Shown here piece by piece: positions 1 through 5,730 of a stretch of 8,680 nucleotides of DNA. The stretch is taken from assembly GCA_029859485.1 (NCBI GenBank), contig JAOUDB010000086.1:1-8680 (forward strand), in the 5' to 3' direction. Source of the stretch: Desulfuromonadales bacterium. GTDB taxonomy: Bacteria; Desulfobacterota; Desulfuromonadia; Desulfuromonadales; BM103. The notes under the pieces were generated by a model, which saw only the letters and a list, made by a program, of their open reading frames with translations, was not told where the DNA came from and searched no databases. Each line of letters begins with the position of its first letter. Position 1 is the stretch's first letter. Position numbers and translations under genes: made by a program.

Positions 1-922
1 TGACAAATTCCTCAAATGTAACCATACTCGAGACCGGGTTGCCAGGCAGGGAGAAGACCGGCGTTGACTCCTTAAGACCAAAAGCGGTTGGGCGCCCGGG
101 CTTGATGTCAACTTTCCAGAACTGGCGTTCAACTTCCAACTCTTGCAGTACTTCACAGACCAGGTCGCGATCCCCCATCGACACACCGGCCGTTGTGATC
201 AGGGCGTCAGCCTGTAACCCCGCAGTTAACTTAGCGATGAGGCTTTTTCGGTCATCGCGGGCAATGCCGAGGAGGATTGGCTCACCACCAAGCTCACTGA
301 CCGCAGCTGCAATAGAATAGTCATTGCTGTTGATAATCTGCCCCGGGCCAACGTCTTCTCCTGGTTCCACCAGCTCATCACCGGTCGACAGAATCGCGAC
401 CTTGGGACGGCGGATGACGGTGACGTTCTGGTAGCCGAATGAAGCCAGCATGTTGATTTCCGCCGGCCGCAAAACCGTGCCGGCAGGGATGACCAGTTCA
501 CCCTGCGCTACATCCTCACCCTGAAGGCGAAGATGATCGCCACGTTTGACCTGGCCAGTGATGATAAGCTTACCGTCCTTCTCTTCAGTTTCCTCGATCG
601 GCACAATCGCATCGCAGCCCGCCGGAGCAGGAGCTCCGGTCATGATCCTGACCGCACTGCCTGGCTCGACAGAGATCCCGCTGGCACTGCTGCCTGCCGG
701 AAGATAACCGTCTATTCTGAGTGCCTGGCCAGAAAAGCAATCCTCTGCCCTGACAGCAAAGCCATCCATGGCCGAATTGTTCCAGCGCGGCAGATCCCAG
801 GGCGCTCGAATATCTGCAGCAAGGACTCGTCCGACGATGTCCAGTAATGATGACGACTCACAGGGTAGTGTGGTCATCTTTTCCAGAATCATTGATCTTG
901 CAGATTCAAAACTAAGTGCCAT
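1..922 (-). CDS. moeA: Molybdopterin molybdotransferase MoeA (C-terminus off the left edge)
   Basis: MoeA ligates the metal oxyanion to adenylylated molybdopterin, the last step of cofactor synthesis; in this operon the metal is probably tungstate. I translated this frame by hand: it is open for 307 codons with no stop to the window edge. About 90-100 residues (the C-terminal domain IV) are missing. Family motifs are clear: NSAMDGFAVRAED (49-61, with the conserved Asp53), the MTGAPAPAG stretch (94-102), LSTGDELVEPG (178-188), TTAGVSMGDRD (243-253), KPGRPTAFG (274-282) and SLPGNPVSS (291-299). The usual SGGVS is TAGVS here. The ATG at 922 overlaps the end of tupC by 11 nt and has GGAG 8 nt upstream inside tupC, so it is probably translationally coupled. 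Family assignment is very secure. Preference for tungsten over molybdenum is inferred only from its neighbours. Confidence 0.95.
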   Translation of the reverse strand, partial: MALSFESARSMILEKMTTLPCESSSLLDIVGRVLAADIRAPWDLPRWNNSAMDGFAVRAEDCFSGQALRIDGYLPAGSSASGISVEPGSAVRIMTGAPAPAGCDAIVPIEETEEKDGKLIITGQVKRGDHLRLQGEDVAQGELVIPAGTVLRPAEINMLASFGYQNVTVIRRPKVAILSTGDELVEPGEDVGPGQIINSNDYSIAAAVSELGGEPILLGIARDDRKSLIAKLTAGLQADALITTAGVSMGDRDLVCEVLQELEVERQFWKVDIKPGRPTAFGLKESTPVFSLPGNPVSSMVTFEEFV

Positions 923-1598
923 ACAGATTGCTCCGTTCATCCAGTCTCTGTTGGAGGCTGCTTAATAACCTGCCATTGTCCAGGCGTAAAACCTGATCGC
1001 CAAGTCGCTGCGATTGAGACGGGTCATGGGTAGAAAAAACCACGGTCACACCGTATTTAGGCAGGTCTCTGAGCAGGGCCTCGTAGCCTTGGAGGCTGCT
1101 GCTGTCAATATTTGCAGTAGGCTCATCGAGAAGAAGCAATTCCGGTTTGAGAGCCAGCGCACGTGCCAGGGCCACTCTCTGTATTTCGCCACCGGAAAGC
1201 TCTTTCGCCTGGCGCTGTTCGAACCCCTCGAGGCCGACATTTGCCAGGGTTGTCGTGATGCGACGGATTCGTTCGTTATTGTCTATGCCACGAAGTTTTA
1301 GTCCATAGCTTAAATTGTCAATCACCTTGCCCTTGAAGAGATAAGGAGACTGTTCCACCAGGGTGACCTTTTGCCGTTGCCGGGCAGGATTGTTTGTTTT
1401 GTTGCCAGAGAATTCGATCGTCCCTTCGAACGGCGGGGTCAATAGCGCCATGACACGAAGCAGGGTGCTTTTGCCGGAACCGTTGGCTCCAGTCAAAGCA
1501 TAAATTAATCCTGGCTGTAAGACGAGATGCTCAACCGACAGTTTGAAGCTGTCGCCTTGTAACACCAGGATATTGTTAAGCGAGACCACCGGCGGCAT
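912..1598 (-). CDS. tupC: Tungstate ABC transporter ATP-binding protein TupC
   Basis: This is the cytoplasmic ATPase of the tungstate importer, coupling ATP hydrolysis to TupB. The ABC motifs are complete: Walker A GANGSGKST (37-45), Q-loop Gln83 in VEQSPYLF, signature LSGGEIQRVALARAL (134-148), Walker B LLLLDEP (154-160) and the switch histidine in STHD (His191). At 228 residues it is a bare nucleotide-binding domain with no C-terminal molybdate-binding (TOBE) domain such as ModC carries, which fits TupC. The frame is open from an ATG at 1622, but I chose the ATG at 1598: it has AGAGGTG (1604-1610) 5 nt upstream and lies 4 nt after the tupB stop, whereas the upstream ATG lies inside tupB. 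It ends with TAG overlapping moeA by 11 nt. The tungstate assignment rests on its TupA and TupB partners. Confidence 0.92.
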   Translation of the reverse strand: MPPVVSLNNILVLQGDSFKLSVEHLVLQPGLIYALTGANGSGKSTLLRVMALLTPPFEGTIEFSGNKTNNPARQRQKVTLVEQSPYLFKGKVIDNLSYGLKLRGIDNNERIRRITTTLANVGLEGFEQRQAKELSGGEIQRVALARALALKPELLLLDEPTANIDSSSLQGYEALLRDLPKYGVTVVFSTHDPSQSQRLGDQVLRLDNGRLLSSLQQRLDERSNLYGT

Positions 1599-1602
1599 TG
1601 GT

Positions 1603-2289
1603 TCACCTCTGCTGCAGAACATTCAGGAAAAGATTGACTAGTAAAGCGACGGATAACAAAAGTACCCCTAATGCCAGACCGAAGGCGAATTCCCCCTTGC
1701 TGGTCTCCAGGGCAATCGCTGTCGTCATGGTTCGAGTGCTGTTGCGAATATTTCCACCAAGCATCATTGCCACGCCGACTTCGGCGATCACACGCCCGAA
1801 ACCGGCGATCACTGCAGCCATCACACCAAAGCGTATTTCCCGCAACAGCTGGATTGCTGCTTGAAAACGGCTGGCCCCGAGAGTGAGGGCCGTGTTGATA
1901 ATTCGCTGGTCGGCACCTGTAACAGCCGCAAGCACCAGGTTGGCAACGATCGGCGTGGCGAGCACTGTCTGCCCGGCGATCATAGCCAGCGGCGTGAACA
2001 GTAACCCAAGTGGTCCCAGTGGCCCCTGGCGGCTGAGTAGACCGAACAGCAACAGGCCCACGACCACGGTTGGCAGTGCCATAAGGGTGTTGAGCAAGGC
2101 GAGCAGGATTTGACGCCCACGAAACCGATTGAGACCCAGCCAAAGGCCGGTCGGTACACCCAGCAGCGCCGCGATCACAATAGCACAGCTGGACGTATAC
2201 AGGGAGACCCAGGCAGTTGTCCGGACTTCCCGATCAAGGTTTATAATCAGCTCAAGTGCTGTCAGTAGTGATTCGCCTAAATATCCCAA
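1603..2289 (-). CDS. tupB: Tungstate ABC transporter permease TupB
   Basis: This is the inner-membrane channel subunit of the tungstate importer, 228 residues. Hydrophobic segments lie at about 28-52, 61-85, 95-122, 152-178 and 200-222. The EAA-type loop that docks onto the ATPase is near 134-158, centred on LTLGASRFQAA. The charged GRVIAEVG stretch (165-172) is typical of the ModB/TupB/CysT permease group. The start codon is TTG at 2289: no ATG or GTG lies in frame nearby, and AAGGG (2295-2299), overlapping the tupA stop codon, sits 5 nt upstream. The gap to tupA is 8 nt and to tupC 4 nt, so the three genes are certainly one transcription unit. Substrate specificity cannot be read from the permease alone and follows from TupA. 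Confidence 0.92.
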   Translation of the reverse strand: MGYLGESLLTALELIINLDREVRTTAWVSLYTSSCAIVIAALLGVPTGLWLGLNRFRGRQILLALLNTLMALPTVVVGLLLFGLLSRQGPLGPLGLLFTPLAMIAGQTVLATPIVANLVLAAVTGADQRIINTALTLGASRFQAAIQLLREIRFGVMAAVIAGFGRVIAEVGVAMMLGGNIRNSTRTMTTAIALETSKGEFAFGLALGVLLLSVALLVNLFLNVLQQR

Positions 2290-2297
2290 GGTGACCC

Positions 2298-3101
2298 TTA
2301 ATCGGCAATGTAAAAGAGTTGTTTGCCACCTTTACGGAAGCCGGTGATCAACTGCTTTGCCTGGTTTGAAGTCAGGTAGTTGAGGAAGCCCTTCGCAAGG
2401 TCAACCTTGACATGCTTGTGCCTGGCAGGGTTGACCATAATGACGCCATAGGGATTGAAGAGGCGTTTGTCTCCTTCAGAGACGATTTGCAAAGGGGTTT
2501 TGTCCGAATAGGCAATGTAGGTACCGCGGTCACTCAAGGTGTAACCAATGCGCTCGCTTGCCATCACAATAACTTCGCCCATACCGCGACCGGCCTCTAG
2601 GTACCAATTTCCAACAGCTGTTACACCCGCTTTTTGCCATAGTTGTTTTTCCCGTGTGTGGGTACCCGAATCATCACCTCGCGAAACAAAGGTGCTCTTG
2701 CTGTGAGCGATTTTTGCCATCGCCTCAGCCGCATCATTGTTCCCCTTGACTCCCGCCGGGTCAGTTGCAGGACCGAGAATGACGAAATCGTTGTACATTA
2801 CGTCGCGGCGGTCAACACCAAAACCGGCGGCGACAAACTTGTCCTCCTTGCTGCGTGCGTGGACCATGATGACGTCAACGTCACCTGTTTCTCCCAACTT
2901 GATAGCTTTGCCAGTCCCTACAGCAATCACGTCGACTTGACAGTTGTTGGCTCTTTCGAATGGAGGCAAAAGCTCTGCGAGCAGGCCGGAGTTGTCTGTG
3001 GATGTTGTTGTGGCCAAGCGCAGGTGTTCGACGGCAAATCCTGTAGAAGGCAGAAATAATAATAGAGAAATACTGATGACAAGTTTTTGCAGGGAAAACA
3101 A
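2298..3101 (-). CDS. tupA: Tungstate ABC transporter periplasmic binding protein TupA
   Basis: This is the high-affinity periplasmic receptor that delivers tungstate to TupB. The 267-residue protein starts with a Lys6-containing n-region and a hydrophobic core (about 8-18), with a likely signal peptidase I site after Ala23 (TGFA|VEH). There is no lipobox cysteine, which argues for a Gram-negative host, since Gram-positive TupA proteins are usually lipoproteins. The oxyanion-binding signature TTTSTDNSG (31-39) is characteristic of the Tup family rather than ModA or WtpA. The second conserved block, SRGDDSGTHTREK (140-152), is also present. The start codon is TTG at 3101 with AAGGAGAGG (3108-3116) 6 nt upstream; no ATG or GTG is available that would keep the signal peptide. 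It is preceded by a 60-nt gap with a candidate promoter, so tupABC-moeA may be partly expressed independently of the aor genes. Confidence 0.94.
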   Translation of the reverse strand: MFSLQKLVISISLLLFLPSTGFAVEHLRLATTTSTDNSGLLAELLPPFERANNCQVDVIAVGTGKAIKLGETGDVDVIMVHARSKEDKFVAAGFGVDRRDVMYNDFVILGPATDPAGVKGNNDAAEAMAKIAHSKSTFVSRGDDSGTHTREKQLWQKAGVTAVGNWYLEAGRGMGEVIVMASERIGYTLSDRGTYIAYSDKTPLQIVSEGDKRLFNPYGVIMVNPARHKHVKVDLAKGFLNYLTSNQAKQLITGFRKGGKQLFYIAD

Positions 3102-3161
3102 CGTTAACCTCTCCTTAGTTTTGAATTAAATCAGTGCAATGAATACTGTCATGATAAAGGG
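3102..3161 (-). promoter_or_regulatory. Candidate sigma70 promoter upstream of tupA
   Basis: Reading the minus strand, ATGACA (3147-3152) resembles a -35 box with 5 of 6 matches. After a 16-nt spacer comes TTTAAT (3125-3130), a -10 box with 5 of 6 matches. Transcription would start near 3118, leaving a leader of only about 17 nt that is mostly ribosome binding site. The spacer holds a short inverted repeat, CAGT-N9-ACTG (3132-3148), which could be an operator. No terminator is visible between the upstream gene and tupA, so read-through from the aor promoter is also expected. The prediction is from consensus matching by eye. Confidence 0.4.
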
Positions 3162-3464
3162 TTAGCCTCCACCTTTCATGAATTTTAGATTGAAATGCCT
3201 GATAAAGTCACTCATCTCTTCTTCTGAAAAAGCAAAAAATCGCAATGTGACGACTGTCACGGGTAAGGTTACAGAAGGCCCTATCTTCCGAACCTCTTCG
3301 AGACCAAGACTTATTTCGACGCGTTTACCTCTAAGCTCAAAACTGATGGTGTCTTCGTACAGATGATAAGGAATGCCTCCAAGCAGGTTGGGAAGCTCAT
3401 CATAAAAATCTTTATGGGTAATCCCCATCTCTTTTTTGATTGTTTTGGGTTGATCTGTGTTCAT
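3162..3464 (-). CDS. Small conserved-looking protein of unknown function with a C-terminal Gly-Gly-Gly tail
   Basis: I do not recognise this 100-residue protein with certainty. It is soluble, with no signal peptide, membrane segment or cysteine. Reading the sequence suggests a helix at about 16-28 (after GITHKDF), two strands around 32-53, a strand at about 66-79 (VTLPVTVVTLRFFAF) and an acidic amphipathic helix at about 80-92. It then ends abruptly in FMKGGG. The ATG at 3464 has GGAG 5 nt upstream and lies 12 nt after the aorE stop, so it is a genuine operon member. GC content is about 40 percent by my count, clearly below its neighbours. The tail recalls the Gly-Gly ends of ubiquitin-like sulfur carriers handled by E1-like enzymes such as the neighbouring AorE. 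The predicted order of helices and strands is not obviously a beta-grasp fold, so a role in AOR maturation is inference. Confidence 0.8.
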   Translation of the reverse strand: MNTDQPKTIKKEMGITHKDFYDELPNLLGGIPYHLYEDTISFELRGKRVEISLGLEEVRKIGPSVTLPVTVVTLRFFAFSEEEMSDFIRHFNLKFMKGGG

Positions 3465-3476
3465 CCGGTCTCCGGC

Positions 3477-4145
3477 CTAGACATCAAGAAAGCTTATATG
3501 AAAGTCCGCAAGGCTGATAACGAGACATCGGTTGAGCAGTTTCGGGGTTTTCCAGAGTACGCTGAAGAGTTCGTTGGCCATCAGACCGGCGATGATTACT
3601 ACGTTGTCCGGAGTCACAGGAATGCTACCCTGCGGTTGGACGGCACCGGCAAAGATGGTGCCGAACGCTTGAGACTCTCCGGCCACAAGGGTCAACAGCT
3701 GCCCGTGGTCGCCGTCGAGGCCACCATGCACAAAATAGGTCCCCGTTGCGAGACCGTTGTAGAGAGCAAAACGACTTTGGTAGTTATCAAGGCAGTCGGC
3801 CACACCATCGATCGCTTTGGGTACCTGGAAAGACTCATCAATTCGCCCTTGCATTTCAACGATCTCGGTTGCGGAGTTGATTTGATTCAGGCGTTCTTTG
3901 GCGAGGGGCAACTTGGCTCGGCCGACATCATTTTCACCATAGAGTGTCTGGCGGTTCAGATCAGGCCAGTCGAGGCGACCATCATCAACCAGGAAGAGAC
4001 GACCGATACCAGCGCGTACCAGGAGTTGACTGACCGTCGCTCCCAAGCCACCGACACCGGCGATCAGTAGCGATGATTCTTCTATGATCTTTTGCTTCTC
4101 AGCTCCCCAGTGGAGGACCTGCCGGGCGTAACGATCTGTCACCAT
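3477..4145 (-). CDS. aorE: AorE, E1-like adenylyltransferase of the MoeB/ThiF/HesA family
   Basis: MoeB-like enzymes use ATP to adenylylate the C-terminal glycine of a MoaD/ThiS-type carrier so it can be charged with sulfur. The partner here is surely AorD, encoded just upstream. The 222-residue protein shows the N-terminal RYARQVLHWG (5-14), the glycine-rich nucleotide loop GVGGLGA (30-36), the Asp pair ending LVDD (52-55), LNRQ (63-66) with the phosphate-binding Arg65, Lys78 and CLDNYQSR (118-125) with Asp120. It has only two cysteines (118 and 207), so the paired CxxC zinc motifs of canonical MoeB/ThiF are absent, and it is somewhat short for the family. The ATG at 4145 shares its A with the aorD stop (TGATG). 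GGAGG lies only 3 nt upstream, so the adjacent GTG (4142) is an alternative start. The symbol follows the Aromatoleum aorABCDE naming. Confidence 0.9.
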   Translation of the reverse strand: MVTDRYARQVLHWGAEKQKIIEESSLLIAGVGGLGATVSQLLVRAGIGRLFLVDDGRLDWPDLNRQTLYGENDVGRAKLPLAKERLNQINSATEIVEMQGRIDESFQVPKAIDGVADCLDNYQSRFALYNGLATGTYFVHGGLDGDHGQLLTLVAGESQAFGTIFAGAVQPQGSIPVTPDNVVIIAGLMANELFSVLWKTPKLLNRCLVISLADFHISFLDV

Positions 4146-4426
4146 CAGCCTCCGGCGCCGGGGGGGAAGAAGGCCAGAACATCTTTATCGGCAACAGGAG
4201 TCTGCAAACCCTGTAGGTGCAGGATGTTCTTGCGATTAACCATTATAATGGTTCCGGTGTGCGGCTCACCCTGTTCATCAAGCAGTTTGTGCAGAAAAGG
4301 CGTCACGATTTTCGCCTGGGTTTTTTCCAGGACACTCTGCACGGTGTCGCCTGCTTCCCAGGGGATTTCTGCAGCATCCTGTTTTAAAAGCATCCTGATC
4401 AGGCTGAAAAACTGGATCTGTATCAT
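4145..4426 (-). CDS. aorD: AorD, MoaD/ThiS-like sulfur carrier ending in Gly-Gly
   Basis: This is a ubiquitin-fold small protein that, as a C-terminal thiocarboxylate, would donate the dithiolene sulfurs of the tungsten pterin. With the chosen start it has 93 residues, within the usual size for the family. It opens with the typical beta strand MIQIQFFSLI, has a WEAGDTVQSVLEK segment (23-35) as expected before and into the family helix, IIMVNRKNI in the middle, and ends VLAFFPPGAGG, an almost textbook MoaD tail with the essential terminal Gly-Gly. A GTG at 4435 would add three residues. I prefer the ATG at 4426 because AGAGGTG (4433-4439) lies 6 nt upstream and the protein then begins at the conserved strand. 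It lies 11 nt after aorC and overlaps aorE by one base. It could serve only AOR or also general cofactor synthesis. Confidence 0.93.
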   Translation of the reverse strand: MIQIQFFSLIRMLLKQDAAEIPWEAGDTVQSVLEKTQAKIVTPFLHKLLDEQGEPHTGTIIMVNRKNILHLQGLQTPVADKDVLAFFPPGAGG

Positions 4427-4437
4427 CGCTGTCACCT

Positions 4438-5661
4438 CTATGCCATTCTCTTCTGGAAGCTGGCGTATGTATTGGTGCCGCTCAAAACCTCTTTACCCGG
4501 GAAAATCATCTGGTTGCGAATCCAGTGGTAGTAGAGGCCCGAATCGTTGGTTTCTCCGATCAGGATCGCTCCGATCACCTGTTGCTGATCATTGAGAAAA
4601 ACCTTACGGAAACGGCCAGTGGACGGATCGTGAGTGCGGACAGTTTGCGCGCTGTCAGTCAGGCACTCACCGATTGCGGCAACATCTACGCCGAACACCT
4701 CGGTGATGTTGTTTTTCAGGCTGCCCGCGTAGGCGCAGTCCATAGCCAGCATGTTGAGAGCCGCGTTCTCTCCCTGTTCGACAGCCGTCATCCAGTTGCC
4801 TTGAATGACGGGCTCGCCGGTGATAAAATCTTTGCCTTCAGCTGAGTCTCCCGCAGCGTAGATATCAGCGTGACTGGTTCGACAGTAATCATCGATCAGG
4901 ATGCCATAATTCACCTGCAACCCTGCCTGGCGCGCCAGAGCGCTGTTCGGTTGCACGCCCTTGCCCACAATCAGCATGTCACTCACAAGACAACCGCCCG
5001 AAGCCAGCTGCAGTTGCAGTCGGTCCCCCTCTTCGATCGCCACAATGTCATCCTGCTTGTGTATCTGCAGACCCTGCTTGGCAAAACGTGCTTCGAGGAG
5101 TTCTGAACTTTCTGCGTCCACCATGCGGCTCAAGATGCGGTTGGAGCCAACCACCAGGTGCTTCTCGGCGGACGCTGGAGCATGGGAGAGTAATGGCAGG
5201 CTGACCAGGCCGGCGCCGATCGCCGTAATGCTTTCGGCAGCCTGCATCAGCTCGACCAGTTTCTCCGCATCCGTCATGTGCCGCAGCACGCTGGAGCGGT
5301 CGGAGGCAATCGACAGCTTGCGTGCTTCGGCCCCCGTTGCCAGAAGTAGTTTGCCAAAGGTTACGCGGCTGCCATCGTCAAGCTCCAGCTGACGGTTTTC
5401 GGCATCGAGCGCAACGACGTTACGACCAAACAGAATTGTGGCACCGGCCCGCCGATAGTAATCATGGTCGACGAGAAACAGGTTGTCGCGGCTGGTCTTG
5501 CCGCCGACAAAGTAGGGAGTTATGACTCTGGAGTAGGCGGGAAGGTCCTCGCGGTCGATGATCGCCACGGAAGCCTCTGTCGTATGTTTACGAAGCGTGT
5601 TTAGCGCCTGTAAACCTGCCGCGCTGTTGCCCACAATTACGTAATCGAAAGCTTCTGCCAT
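4438..5661 (-). CDS. aorC: AorC, FAD-dependent NAD(P)H oxidoreductase subunit of aldehyde oxidoreductase
   Basis: This is a class II pyridine nucleotide-disulfide-oxidoreductase-fold flavoprotein, related to NirB N-termini and rubredoxin reductases. In AorABC complexes this subunit takes electrons from AorA and reduces NAD+. From the chosen start it has 407 residues. It shows the FAD dinucleotide loop YVIVGNSAAG (7-16), an ATG segment LLLATGAEARK (105-115), a second Rossmann loop AIGAGLVSL (147-155) for NAD(P)H, and the FAD-binding IYAAGDSAEG (267-276). The C-terminal portion (about 310-407) includes SGLYYHWIRNQ. There is no redox-active CxxC pair. In the NAD loop the third glycine is replaced by Ser. 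An in-frame ATG at 5673 adds four residues but has no ribosome binding site and lies just after a hairpin. The ATG at 5661 has GGGGG (5667-5671) 5 nt upstream, so I chose it. Confidence 0.9.
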   Translation of the reverse strand: MAEAFDYVIVGNSAAGLQALNTLRKHTTEASVAIIDREDLPAYSRVITPYFVGGKTSRDNLFLVDHDYYRRAGATILFGRNVVALDAENRQLELDDGSRVTFGKLLLATGAEARKLSIASDRSSVLRHMTDAEKLVELMQAAESITAIGAGLVSLPLLSHAPASAEKHLVVGSNRILSRMVDAESSELLEARFAKQGLQIHKQDDIVAIEEGDRLQLQLASGGCLVSDMLIVGKGVQPNSALARQAGLQVNYGILIDDYCRTSHADIYAAGDSAEGKDFITGEPVIQGNWMTAVEQGENAALNMLAMDCAYAGSLKNNITEVFGVDVAAIGECLTDSAQTVRTHDPSTGRFRKVFLNDQQQVIGAILIGETNDSGLYYHWIRNQMIFPGKEVLSGTNTYASFQKRMA

Positions 5662-5673
5662 GTTAGCCCCCAT

Positions 5674-5709
5674 TTAAAAGCAGAGAGGAGCCTTGGCTGG
5701 CTCCTCCCT
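5674..5709 (-). terminator. Intercistronic hairpin between aorB and aorC (attenuator-like)
   Basis: In the minus-strand transcript, AGGGAGGAGCC (5699-5709) pairs with GGCTCCTCTCT (5682-5692) around a 6-nt loop. This gives an 11-bp stem with one G-U pair, which would be a C-A mismatch in a plus-strand transcript. GCTTTTAA follows, so the U-run is only four. It starts 22 nt after the aorB stop and sits before the aorC ribosome binding site. The weak U-run suggests partial termination or mRNA processing and stabilisation rather than full termination. The effect on aorC is inferred. Confidence 0.6.
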
Positions 5710-5730
5710 TTTGCATCAATCAAGACAGAC

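Noticed and set aside
533..847. Plus-strand open frame opposite moeA
   Set aside because: The minus strand here encodes uninterrupted MoeA with several conserved motifs.
1505..2143. A 212-codon minus-strand frame overlapping tupB and tupC
   Set aside because: It runs out of frame through both genes and is a low-complexity shadow, while TupB and TupC have clear family motifs.
3363..4070. A 235-codon open frame on the plus strand
   Set aside because: It lies antisense to aorE and the start of the small gene, matches no family I know, and the minus-strand E1 motifs fully explain the region.
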